Shown here one piece after another: positions 22,799-35,400 of a DNA stretch of 64,000 bases (position 1 is its first letter; every line of letters begins with the position of its first letter). Source of the DNA: Halicephalobus mephisto (lineage: Eukaryota > Nematoda > Chromadorea > Rhabditida > Panagrolaimidae); the NCBI GenBank assembly GCA_009193035.1, contig SWDT01000105.1, forward strand, positions 214,367 through 278,366, read 5' to 3'. The notes under the pieces are model-generated. The model saw nothing but the letters and a program-made list of their open reading frames with translations, did not search any database and was not told where the DNA came from. The translations under genes and the position numbers were made by a program.

Positions 22799-25700
22799 AT
22801 GCCGTTTTGGCTGTTCTCCATCTTATTTTGGATATTTTTTATTCCTTTTTCTTCTGCTCAGTCAAAATGCATCTACATGAAGGAAACTTCCTTTGATCTG
22901 GAATCCATGCCAGATGAACCTGTAAAAAACTCGAATTTGTCCGTCTGTACAGTATCCAAATCGACTTGTTGCACTTCGGAAATCGAAAATCAAATGCTTC
23001 TGAATTCCAGAATAGGAATCGAGAGAAGCGTTCAAGACCAAATAATCCTCACCAGACAGCAGTTCCAGGACTTTGCAAATATTTTCAGAGGTTTGAACTT
23101 TGAAATAATTCCACACTAAAAATTTAAAATTACCTTATAAATTTTAATTATTTTTGAATCCGAACAAAGTTATTTAAATACGGTTATTAAATCCATAGAA
23201 TCAGGAATTTAAAATAATTTTTAAAATTTTATGTAGAAAATTTAAATTTTTGAGATTCCATAAATCCATTAAATGAAGTCCGATCGACTTAATCCTTCTG
23301 ACCCCAATAATATTCATTTTTTAAATTTTAAATTTTTCTAAAAATTAAAATTTTAAACTTTTTTTAAAAATTAAAATTTCCAAAATAATTAAAAATTAAT
23401 TTTTCTTCATGAATTACGGTATTTTGAATACTAATGTTCAGATTTAACAGTAATTGTTCTGACGAAATAACTCTTAATTTTTAAATGTCGAAATGGAAAC
23501 CTTGAACAAATGTCGTTTTTTATTTTTTTATTTTTTACAGAAAATGAGAAATGTTAATGCCAAACAAATGACCGTTTGATTGTTTCTCTTTTGTAATCTG
23601 CCCTTTCAGCAAATTTTCGAAGAACTCTGAATCAGACTCATCAACAATTACATTCCATGTTCACCAAAAGTTACGGGCCATTTTATCTTCAAAATCGAGA
23701 GGTTTGTAAAATTCCAAATCAACATCAAAAATAAAAACAAAAAAATTAAAAAATATTAAACAAAATAAAAAATCAAAGTATTTATAATTTTTTTAAATAA
23801 AAAATTATGAGAAAATTCTTGTGTTGAAATCAAAAAAGTAAAAATTATTTTTTTAAAGTTAGATTTTTTATTTTTTTAATTAGATTTTTTATTTCTTTAA
23901 AATTAGATTTTTAGTTATATTTTTTATTTTTCTTTTAAATTATTTTTTTCAAAGTTAGATTTTTCATTTTTTTAAAAATTTATTTTTTAGTTAGATTTTT
24001 TATTTTTTTATGATATATGGATTTTTGGAGTTGAATAAGTCGGGGGATTTTGTGCAAATCTGCCAAGATAGTTTAGCGGCTCTTTTTCGTCTGTAAATCA
24101 CTCGATTTGAGAGCGTCCAAGCATGTGCACTCGGGTTGAGAACTCCCACTGATTTCCTTTTTGAATACCGCTCGAGAACCCGACAAATATGGATTTGGCG
24201 CCATTTTGTTTTGTTTTTTCACAGTAGATGAGCAAATAAGGTGCAAAAACGGGACTATTAAAATTACAAACATATTATTAAAAATTTTTCAACGAAATTT
24301 TTTTTGACTCAAAATTTTGGAACTTTTAAAATAAAATTTCAAATTTTTGATGATTTTAGAAATTTGGGAGAATTCTAGTTTGGTATTTATTAAAATCAAA
24401 AATGAATTTTCTCGAAATAGTTTAATTTTTAAAATTTCTTGTTTAAAGATTTTTTTGGAGATTTTTAAAATTTTAAATGATTTTAGAAATTTTGAAAAGT
24501 TTCGAATTTGTATTATTTGAAATCAAAAGAATTTTCTCGAAATTTCAATGAATTCTAAAATTTAAATTTTTCTGAAAATTACTGTAATTTTGAATTTTCA
24601 GATTTTCGACGATTTTTTTGGAGAATTGGATTCGTTCTTCATTGCGGATTATCCGAACTCGAACGTGAAGCAGATTCTCGTTCGATTATTTAGAAAACTT
24701 TACATTAAAATTTTCGAATTGTTAAATCCCCTGAGGGAAGTCGGAGAAATTGAAAAAGAATGCCTCGTCAGACTCCAGAACGACCTAAAGCCGTTCGGAA
24801 GTTATCCTCACAAAATAGCCTTGTTGATGGAAAGGGCTTTCGTCGCTTGGAAGTCAATTCTGAAGTCGATCGATCAATCAAATGAAGCACTTTTTAAACT
24901 TTTAAATGATGTCGGAATTTCGTCCGAATGTGCAAAAGCAGTCTCCAGAATGCAACAATGCCATGTTTGCAGTGGAGCCAGTCCGCTCTCAAGGCCGTGT
25001 TCTGGATTCTGCTTGAACGTCCTCAAAGGATGTTTCGCCGAATTTGCCGAGATAGATCCACAATGGAACAGTCTCATAGGTAAGTTATATATTTATTTTC
25101 ATTCAATAAAAAATTTCTACTTTATTAAAAAAATTCACTTTTGTTAATTTAATTTTAAAATTTTAATTAATTTAATTTTTTAATTTTAAAATTTTTATTT
25201 ATTTTCTTAATTTTTATTAATTTTAATTTTTTTAATCAATTTTTTTGGATTACAGTCTGTGGTTAAAAATCTGGAATATTTTTAGGATTTTTATATTTTA
25301 TAAAATTTTAGTTACAGCTTTTGAAGTGTTTAAAAATTAAAAATTAGTAAAAAATGTTAGTTTTTATTTTGATTGAGAAATTCTAAATTGTCGATTATAC
25401 GATACTTTATTTTTAAAATAATTTTGTTTTAAAAATATTAATTTTCGCAATTTCGTATTTTACGACAAGGTGTGTTTTTTGCGATCGTAAAAGCAGATAT
25501 TCGTCAAAGTAGTCTGATCCGTTTTTGGAAATTGATTGTGCAACAGGTTTGAGGCCGTTGCTCTTCAATTTGTTTTTTGCCGCTTTTTGACAGAAACCGG
25601 ATTATCCGATCGATTTTGGCAAAGAAAAAATTCCGAAATTTGATTAAATATTGAATCGAATAATTTTTGATTTTTAAATATCATAAAATTTCAATGATAT

Positions 25701-27863
25701 TTGACTTTGAAAATTTTGAAAAAACGTTATTTGAAAATGGATTTCGAAGATCCAAAAAATGGAAAATTAATTTCGAATCGGATAGTAATTATCTGGAATG
25801 AAAGCGGCGAGATCAAAAACGACACCGAATGACCTTTGTGGAATACCTGTTTGCACTCGCTGTCAGGATTAGACAATGGAGATCTCGGCGGGGCTTCTGG
25901 TGGAGTTTAAAGAAGCTTCTATTACCCCAAACAAATATCCGGGATCGTCCGCGAGGAAATAAAGATGCAGTATTTTCGCGAACAAATACTGAAAGTTCCC
26001 TAAGAATAAACGTAGTAATCCTCCTTGATGCTGACTTTTATCGGTCTCTTTATCGCCCTCAAACTTGAGTAATTAAACAAAACCAAAGTAGTAATTACAA
26101 CAATCGCGATAAAACAAGATATAAAACATACATCACGATTACGGTCGAATTTGGATATGAGATACCCCCTCGGGACCGGGTAAAGCGAATGTTATGAGAA
26201 AGGATATATTGTATCCGGGGTAAATTTGAAAACAGACTAACCAAACTCAGACCATATCCTATAACAAGAGATATGTTATAACAGGAGCGTCTTATATCCA
26301 AGTTCTACTGTATTTAGAAGTATTATGTAATTACGGTAAATATGAAACGCGAATTAGGCACATTAATGGTGAAACGTGGAGGTCCGCTTGTCTCTCGCGT
26401 TGATTCATCTGCCGTTCTCGAGTACTGTCATGTTCGACTGCATCGACAGACGGGACCTGGCAGCACAGGGATAGAAGTAGCATGGAAATCTGCCCTGGAA
26501 CAATGAGACAAGATCACAATGTATATATGAATTTTAACACAGCGACCCAGAGTCTCTGCAAGTAGTTTGGAAGCACTCGTAACTGGACACAATAACGCGT
26601 AAAAATTTTCGAAAATATTCTTCACAATCTGCATCTTCTACCGTACTTTAAAGAGCTATCATTATCCTAAAATATTTTTTACAATAATTTTAAAATTATC
26701 GTAGGAAAATTAAAATATTTTAAATTTTTATGAATTTTTTTTTCAGAAACATTTGTGCTTTTTGGAGACCGCCTGAAAACGGCATATAACCCGATAAATG
26801 TCCTGGCCCCTTTGCCGGCTCAGATATCAGAGGCCATCATGCATTATCAGGAAAAAGGACATCATTTCTCAAATAGGATGATTCTACAGTGTTTTTCACT
26901 TTCGTTGAAGGACCAATTCAGAATGAAACGAGAAGTCATCGAAACCAGAGGAGATTCAAATTCCATAAGTTTCGAATTAAAAATTGAAAGTTTCGAATCC
27001 GATGAAGATGACGAAATCCCCAGATACAGTAAGAAACCAGATCCCGTAAAAGAAAGCATAAACCTGTTCATCGACAGAGTAAGGGATTACTGTAATTTTA
27101 AAATTTTAATTTCCCAAAAATATTTTTTTTCAAATTTTTTAAACATTTTAATTTTCTAAAAATATTTTTTAAACATTTTTATTTTTTAAAAATATTTTGT
27201 TTATTTTTTAAACATTTTTTATTTTTTTAAATTTTTATTTTTTAAAAATATTTTGTTTATTTTTTAAACTTTTTTTATTTTTTTAAATTTTTATTTTTTA
27301 AAAATACTTTGTTTATTTTTTAAACTTTTTTTATTTTTTTTATTTTTTAAAAATATTTTTTTATTTTTAAATAATTTCGGAATTTTCAGTTAATAAGAAT
27401 GAAAAACTTCTGGAGATCGCTTCCAGACGCCATTTGCACAGAAAAAAGAATCGTTGCTTCATCGGGAGAAAGTTGTTGGAACGGATATTCCATGGGTAAA
27501 TACGGTAAAAAAGTTGTTGGAGACGGTATTGCCAGTCAAAGAAAAAATCCAGAATTTTTTGGAAATTTTCAAGGATCTAAAGAATCTTACATAGATGAAA
27601 GAATACAATTTTCTATTTTATCTGATAAATTAACTTCATTATATTACGGTAAAAAATCAAAAACAGATATACCGTATGAAGGCAGCGGAAATCCGGATTT
27701 TCTTGATGGTAGCGGATTACCGCCTATCGATGACGAAGATGCTTTCAATGACGTAAACTATCATTTATCCGATGATTCATTTATCCAACATCCTCTTCCA
27801 TCATCCACTTCATCAAGAATATCCATCTCAATTACAGTAATTTTACTTCTTAACTATCTTTAA
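22799..27863 (+). CDS. Glypican (GPI-anchored heparan sulfate proteoglycan core)
   Basis: Cell-surface proteoglycan that modulates Wnt, BMP, FGF and Hedgehog ligands. Five exons: 22799-23090, 23610-23701, 24602-25079, 26747-27078 and 27390-27863. Phases close to give 555 residues, normal for the family. It starts with a signal peptide (MPFWLFSILFWIFFIPFSSA). Glypican cysteines follow, including SKSTCCTSEIE, YGPFYLQNREIFDDFF, LKPFG, a CHVC-x9-C-x3-C cluster and GFCLNVLKGC. The exon 4-5 region keeps ETFVLFGDRL, ISEAIMHYQE, FWRSLPDAIC and CWNGYSMGKY. Two Ser-Gly sites in acidic context (Ser497 and Ser506) fit heparan sulfate attachment. A hydrophobic C-terminus after SSTSSR fits GPI addition. 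The layout is nearest vertebrate GPC4/6, so C. elegans gpn-1 is the likely ortholog. TTGTAG just before the ATG could be a trans-splice site. An AATAAA lies at 27954. Confidence 0.93.
26140..26312. mobile_element. MITE-like element, copy 1, in glypican intron
   Basis: A 173-bp element starts TACGGTCGAATTTGGATATG and ends CATATCCAAGTTC-like sequence plus TACTGTA; the ends are imperfect inverted repeats. A nearly identical copy is at 33094-33266. Its minus-strand open frame (26095-26301) is a by-product. Confidence 0.75.
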
Positions 27864-28094
27864 AAATCCAAATCTCATCCAATACCGGTGTTTTCACTTA
27901 GTCTTAGATTTATCCCAGAGGATTACTATTGTTTGTTTTGTTTTAAAAAATCAAATAAAAAATACAAATTATCCCAAAGGTCACGGGAGTGGTTCCCGAA
28001 CGACCTCTTGTCAAAGGTGTGTCCTTCAAAAAATACCAATTTCCCAAAATCGGCATTTGCCAATCCTATTCATTCAACAAATGAACAAAAACAA

Positions 28095-29168
28095 TTATTT
28101 CCTAATCAAGGGATTGTCATCCAATCGATCTTCTCTCGTATGTTTCACCACAAATCTAGTCCAAGTAAATCCAGGATCGTTTTCATGATTGTGTTCGATC
28201 GCTTCCGATTCTTCCAATTTAATTCCTCCATTTCGAAGAGCATCATAAAAAGCCTTCTTACGGTCACTTCTCTCAACTTCTTCCGGATCTGTAGAAGCAA
28301 TACAACCACGAATCCCGGATTTCAAACATCTATCAGCCAAAACTCTGCCGATATTGTAAGCCGCAGAAGTGTCCACATTACTGAAAACTAAACATGGTAA
28401 AATTAAAAAACAAAACTATACCTATGAAGTTGTTGCGAAATCAATGGTTCTCTCGTCGAAGCGGATATAACAACCCCATTCTCATAGTGTACTATTTGAG
28501 CATCAGTATGTTGTTTCGAAGTAGCCAACACAGCTCTGAAAATTCCCATATCAGAAATAATCGAAATCACAGTCCACAATTACACAACTATCGGTTACAA
28601 TTCACTTTTTCACACAGTAATAAATAATAACGGTGTAGTCTCAGTCTTCAGAAAAAGATATATATAAAATTGTACCTATATATGGAATCGGTAAAGCTTT
28701 GGTTTCAAAAGTTACAAAATCCGGAACAAATCAGAAGCAATAGTTCTGAAATCGCAGACTACTGTGGATTTTAAAAAAAGAAATACGGTCGTAGTTGCAT
28801 CTAGAGTATATACTACTGTGTTTGAAACAAGTAAAAAACCACAGTATGGTCCACAATTTCAGAAATATCGTAATTTTGCCGTTATACAGTACTAAAGTAC
28901 TATACATTTTTAAAACTATTGCAGTAAGATCCAGAATTTGAGTCGTATATCGTCTTTAAAGCCGTTATTTCAGAAAAAACTTCTAGAACAAACTACAATA
29001 GCTCCAAAATCTATTCTATACAGTATACAAAACTTACTTGTAGTAAAAATTCTTTTTTTCTCGATTCTTTTCAAAACCCCACCCAGTCGGTCTTCTTTCA
29101 ACTCCACTAACCAACAAGTTCCTTGGATTCTGGTTGACGAAACTAGATACAAATTTTCTAACAGACAT
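28095..29168 (-). CDS. Mitochondrial large-subunit ribosomal protein uL18m
   Basis: Component of the mitochondrial 39S ribosomal subunit, around the 5S-type/central protuberance region. Three exons: 29168-29038, 28535-28422 and 28380-28095. Phases close to give 176 residues, as expected for MRPL18. Family text includes NPRNLLVSGVERRPTGWGF, HYENGVVISASTRE, the NIGRVLADRC helix and GIRGCIASTDPEE. The start MSVRKFVSSFVNQ is short and basic/hydrophobic, consistent with import. An acceptor-like GTTTTAG lies one base before the ATG. The Topors gene ends 178 bp upstream on the same strand, so the two may be co-transcribed. Confidence 0.9.
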
Positions 29169-29346
29169 TCTAAAACAATAATAAACAAAAACAAAAAACA
29201 AAAATAATCAGCGATTAAAACGCTTTCATTAATTTCCATCAAAAAAATATGACTTGTTTTAGTACAAAAATATGTTCAAAGTCATTGAAATTCAATAAAT
29301 TTTAAATTTATGATTCATCTCATTACCCGAAATAACTTCAATGAAA

Positions 29347-31279
29347 TCACAAATCATGATATCTCGGTCGTTTAGCTAAAATAATTTAAAATTAAATATA
29401 ATTTTTTTTAAATCTTACGTGGTGGTTGTCTATCAACTACAACTTCAACATCAGAATCATCATCTAAAATAATTGAATTATTTGAATCATCTATCGTAAT
29501 TGGTTGATTTGACGTTGTTTGACGTGACGATGATGGTCCTTCAATTTCTGATTCTCTTGATGTTTGATTAATACTATTTCCAAAATTTGTTATATCACTT
29601 CTAACCCTTGGTAATGTAAAACCCGGAAATGAACTAATACGTGAAGTTCTATTTCGAAATGTATTTTCCATAAAATCATCGGCTTCTTGACGTACATTTC
29701 GACTTCTGCTCGGAAATGAATTCCTCAAAAAATCAATTGTTCTTCCAAAAGCTGGAAAATCCAAAAAACTCCATCTCGATCGTCCTAAACTTTCAGTTGA
29801 CGAAACAACATCGTCATCACTGCTTTCGCCATCAGATACTGTTACAGCTCTATTTGGAGGAGTACCTTCATTCCACGGTTCCGTCAGGTCTTCAATGGAC
29901 GGTTCACGAGACAAACGAGGAGAAGCAGATTCCATCCTGATCCTACGTCTTCTTCTTTCTCTGCTGTCCTCGTTAAGTCCACCAAAGTGCGGCACAGTAA
30001 TAACGTCGGGATATTGAGATATCCGTCTTCGATGTCGTCCCAAGTCATCTCGTTGTCTGATAGTTTCATTCAAAATCTGCACATCTCCTCCATCTCCACC
30101 CATATACAACCGTATATCACTAGCACCTCTGGGTCTGAAATAATATAAAGTCAGAAAATTCCTAAAAATTGATAAAATTCTTTGAAAATTTAAATAAAAT
30201 GAGAATATTAAGGATATTTAAGAAAATTGATATAAAATTCCCAAAGAAATTTGAGTAAAATTACGAAAACTTACGCATATTCACAATTTTCGTCGTAAAC
30301 ATTCAATTTTTGACCGGATCCAATAAAGTGCATCATGTTGTTGATGAAATGAGAAGGATGCCCGATTCCCAAGCTGCTTAGGAAACTCACTAGATTGTTC
30401 CTCGATTGCCTAGATCCGTCTTTTAAATATTCTATGATTTGGTCCATGATGGGAGTCATATCAATGACGTTACGGTTCAGAAGAGCACAGAATTCCCGAA
30501 CCAGATATGGGATCAGTTTTGCTTTGATTTTTCTTTCGTTCGCCTTGACGGACTCGGCAGAGACGTCCATTGGGAATTTAGGGGCTATACGAGTCCTCGG
30601 TGCCAGATTGCATCTGTAGATGATTCTGCGGAATTCATAAGTGTTGTAAATATCGGATCTGGAAAACCAAATTAAAATGAAATTTTCGAAAGACCTTACC
30701 TAGGGGCACCAGTTCGGATCTTGTTCAGTAAAAGATTGTAATTTTGGAGTGTGTCTTGGATCTGCTTGGAGTACTTGACGTGATCTTCCTTCTGAATCAG
30801 CTGGTGGTTCAAGAGGTGCTTCTGTTGTCTGAGCTTCTGATTCAAGTCCTGGATGACGGCCAAAATCGAATTCTCCTCCAACGTCAAAGACCCCCGGTTG
30901 ACGTTCCTGATCTGCTCCAGTTCATAAGCTTCCAGCATGTCCTCCACAATCATCCTAAAAAATAAAATAATTCAAAAACAAAAATTACAGTAACTTACAC
31001 ATCGCCTTTTACCTTATCGTACTCCACAGGGAACTTAGAAGGACGAGGCTTTAATAGATGCTTCAACTTCTCCAGAGGGATTTTACACATCGGACAGCAG
31101 GGATTCGTGTACATCCACTGCTGGATACACGAGAAACAGAAGAAATGAGGACAGGAATTCAGGACAGTGGGATCATTGAGGTCAGACTGGATACAGATAA
31201 CACACTTGTTGGATTCATCCTCATTGACTAGTACCACATCTGGATCTTTTTTCGTCGTTTTATCTACAGCAGTGGCCAT
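29347..31279 (-). CDS. Topors-like RING E3 ubiquitin/SUMO ligase
   Basis: Nuclear RING E3 related to topoisomerase I-binding Topors. Five exons: 31279-30999, 30954-30700, 30658-30275, 30134-29419 and 29375-29347. Phases close to give 554 residues, shorter than the ~1,000 of human or fly Topors. The RING is at residues 26-65, with C26, C29, C43, H45, C48, C51, C62 and C65. A Glu/Gln-rich helical stretch follows. Next comes the Topors-specific block YEFRRIIYRCNLAPRTR followed by LIPYLVREFCALLNR and HFIGSGQKLNVYDENCEY. The C-terminal half is Arg/Ser/Asp-rich with acidic DDDSDVEVVVD (SIM-like) and ends with a basic PPPKRPRYHDL, a plausible nuclear signal on a 29-nt last exon. TTTTCAG directly precedes the ATG, suggesting trans-splicing. 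Confidence 0.85.
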
Positions 31280-31479
31280 CTGAAAAGACAAAAACCGATA
31301 CAACATGCAAAAAAAACTTTTCCACGAATCGCGAAAAATAATTTCAAATAATGAAAACTACAATAAACAAACACTTGTAGAAGGAATATTGACAATGCAA
31401 AAAAATCATATATAAAAGAAAAAAGAAAGCAATTTTTAAACCAAAACAAAGATTTTCAATCTTCTCATTTCGCCAAAAA

Positions 31480-32330
31480 TCACCCTTGTTTGCAACCTGC
31501 GATTTCGTAGTTTACTTTTGAAAAACTAGATAATGATGATAGAAGGATTAAGAACAAAAAAGAGAAATTATATAGGAAATTTGAAAGAAAAACAAATTTT
31601 ATATTAAAATTAAAAACAACAAAAATTTGGTTTTTGTTCGTTCCATTTCGCCAGAAATGCTTCTTGCCCGCAACCTGCGAGTTCGTGACTTACTTTTAGA
31701 AATATAGATATTAATAGAAAAAGTAATAAGAAAAAAATTATATGAAAAAAGGAAATTTCAAAGAAAGTAGAAAACAACAGAGATTTGGTTTTCGTTTTTC
31801 TCGTTTCGCCAAAACCATCCTTGCCTGCAACCTGCGATTTCGCGACTTATTTCAAAATCAGTTAGAACTGACGGAAAAATCACCAATATCGAAAAAAGAG
31901 AATTATAAAACATTTGAAAAAAGTAATAAAAATAATAATTTTCGCTTTTCTTGTTTCGTCAAAAACCATCCTTGCTTGCAACCTGCGATTTCGCGATTTG
32001 TTTCGAAATCAGTTAGAACTGACGAAATAAGTATAAAAAAAGAAAACTACGTGTAGAAATATTTCTAAAGAATTTCTCTAAGGTAAAAGAGTTTTAATTT
32101 TCGTTTTTCTCGTTTCGCCAAAAGCCATCCTGCCTGCAACTTGCGATTTCGCGACTTATTTCAAAATCAGTTAGAACTGACGGAAAAATCACCAATATCG
32201 AAAAAAGAGAATTATAAAACATATTTGAAAAAAATAAAAAAAATAATTTTCGTTTTTCTCGTTTCGCCAAAAACCATCCTTGCCTGCAACCTGCGATTTC
32301 GCGACTTATTTCGAAAATTTTTCTAAAACT
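31480..32330. repeat. Tandem repeat, about 150-bp unit, with CCTGCAACCTGCGATTTCGC
   Basis: Six units share TTTCTCGTTTCGCCAAAA, CATCCTTGCCTGCAACCTGC, GATTTCGCGACTTATTTC and (in three) CAGTTAGAACTGACGGAAAA. It fills the spacer between the SLC22 stop codon and the Topors 5' end. Confidence 0.8.
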
Positions 32331-32403
32331 CAGGATTTCGCAATTTATTCCAGAAATATTGATTTCTAAATAACCGTAATTTCGAAATTTTTAATTGTAC
32401 AAA

Positions 32404-35400
32404 TTATTGTCCGTTTTCTTGTGTTTCGGAAATCTCTATCAAGGTGGTTTTTGTGTTGCTTTCTCTGAATCGCTCTTGGGTCTTGTGTAGTTTCAGCTTC
32501 ACTTGACAAAGATCCGTTCCCTTCGTGTCCGGGAGTAGTTTGTGCGAAATGGCCAAGTTGATGATGCCGAATACGGTAACGAACATGTACGGGGTGGGGG
32601 ACCAGAGGTCGCAGGTCAAAGTTAACTGAAATTTAATTTTACAAAAAGTTATTTTTTAAAAATTTGAATTTAAACTTATATTCATTTTAGATAAAAGTGA
32701 TTTTAAAAAGACAATAAGATACATGTGGAAAATCCCGTTCATCATGAATGAAGAAAATTAAGCGAACTTCGAAGTAGTATTTTTAAATCACTTTTTTCTA
32801 TTTTAATTTTAATAATTTTTTTTAAAATTACATGTTTTTTTCCTGATCACAATTCTTTAATTGTTTTTCCCGAAAACGTGATCGGAAAATGAAAAAGACA
32901 AACAATGAGATTTATGGATTTCCCGGATTATCCTTTTTCACAGAAATGTTTAGCAAAATTGGATTACAGATTTTGAATGTATTATTGAAGGATTTTTAAT
33001 TCGATATATGGCTGATTTTCAAAGATCATTTTTAGTGGATTTTCCAGTCAATAATGAGATACAGTATGACCGAAAAATTGAAACTATTGATTGTACAGTC
33101 GAATTTGGATATGAGATACCCCCTCGGGACCGGGTAAAGCGAATGTTATGAGAAAGGATATATTGTATCCGGGGTAAATTTGAAGACAGACTAACCAAAC
33201 TCAGACCATATGCTATAACAAGAGATATGTTATAGCAGAAGCGTCTTATATCCAAGTTATACTATATTTTGTTTCAATTACCATACAAACAAGAAGAGAT
33301 ATATGGTATACAATCTATGGATGTACTGAAACAGTTCTAATATATCTGGTACGTTATGTTTTATGTACTGATGCATTAAGTACTATATCAGATATGATAT
33401 GTTTAATAATATCATGATATTAAATACAATGTGTCTGATACATTAGAGCCGTTTCAATGTATAATTGTTTGTGTGTAGTATACAATCTATGGATATATTG
33501 AAGCAGTTCTAATATATCTGATACATTGTGTTTTATGCACTGATCCATTAAGTATGATATCAGATACTATATGTTTAATAATATCATGATATTAAATATA
33601 ATGTGTCTGATATATTAGAGCCGTTTCAATGCACCTTTTTTGTGTGTATATCACTGAACTTACAGCTGGACTCATTAGAGCCCCGATTCTGGCGACTAGA
33701 GAACAGCATCCGATGGCAGATCCCCGGACGTCCGTCGGCATGGATTCGACGGCGGAAAGATAACAAGCGTCCCTACAAAACATTATGTAATTCAAAAAGG
33801 AATTTTTTTTACCATGTCCATTCTATCGAAATAGTCCCGAAAATATTCAGCAAAAGTAACAATACACCTTTGTATTCTACCGTAGTCAATATTGAAACTC
33901 CCAAAAAACAAACAATAACGGCGATTTGACTGTATTGATGTAGACTTCTTCGGTTAAACCTCGGATAAAACAAATCCGTCAAGCCGAGGATGACTTTGCT
34001 TATGGCGATAAAACTCGCCAATAAAATTTGATTAACGAAGAAATCTCCAGAAATGGCGGCACTATTAAGATCGTTGGTGTAACTGCTGACGGACGCCGTG
34101 AACCACATCACGCAGAGGATCCCGACCATTGTTCTCATTTTTGAATTTTTTAAAAGTTCTCTCAACTTCACTGGAGTACTAGTTAGGTCCTCTACAGTAT
34201 TCTCAAACGGCACTCCACCGAGTTTTGCTATGTATTTCTTGCAAGATTGGAAATCGGAATGTCTGTTTTGGTGGAATAGCCACGGGGGCGATTCCGGGAA
34301 AAGAACCAATATGACCACCAAAGCAGGCAAGGCGAAGAGACTACAGGCCACAGAAGCGTGTCTCCAATGAGGCAGAAGCAGACTGATTACGGTAGATATC
34401 AGTCTGGCGTTACCCTGAAGTTTCAAAATTATACACAAAAAGATGCATCAAAACGGCTCTAAGATATAAGATACATTATATTTAATACATCGGTACATTG
34501 GATACAACACATCGATATCAACTTAATATATCGGTACATCAGAGCCGTTCTCACATATCGGTATATTAAATATACTACATTACTATTTCACTCAATGTAT
34601 CCGATAGATCAGAACCGTTTTAATGTATCTATACACTTAATTTATCGGTATATTAAATATATTACATTACTATTTCACTCAATGTATCTCATACATCAGA
34701 ACCGTTTTAATGTATCTAGACACTGAATATAACACATCACTTTTACATTCAATGTATCTCATACATCAGAACCGTTATAGTATGCTTGTATACTAAATAC
34801 AATGAACAGATATCAACTCAATATATTGACATATTGAATATAATGTACCCAATAAACCAGAGCCATTTTAATGTATCGATATACTATATGCCATGTACCC
34901 TTTTTTGTATGTAGTTACTAGAATTCTGTAAGTTTCGAAATTTCTTAGAACTATATATATTTCGGGATTTTTGACAATTTTATTGATTCTGGAAGATTTT
35001 AAAATATCGTTGAAAGTTTTGGAGTCTTTCGTAAATTAGAGAAAATTGTTGAAAATTCTTAAACTTTGTCAAAAATTTTCCAGAATCTTGTGGAAAATTC
35101 TAGAATTTATTAAAAGATTTTCGAATTTATTAAAACTTCATAAAGCTTCTAAATTTAAAAAAATTTTGTGGAATTTCTTTCGAAATTTTCCAGAATCTTG
35201 CAAAAAATTCTAGAATCCATTAGAAACTTCCGAATTCATCCAGAATTTTATAAAATTTCGAAAAACTTAAAAATTAAAAAATTTAAATTTGAAAATTTTT
35301 AAAATACTAAAATTACTTCGTAAAAAACTTATTTTTGAGTTTTAAAGTAATTTGATTTTTTTAAAAGTTACCCAATTGGTATATGCCCTGAGGGCCATTC

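Noticed and set aside
25829..26068. 79-codon plus-strand frame in the glypican intron
   Set aside because: No splice context and no recognisable family; it lies next to a MITE and ends before it.
27888..29207. Plus-strand frames downstream of glypican
   Set aside because: Antisense to the L18 exons, with no family features.
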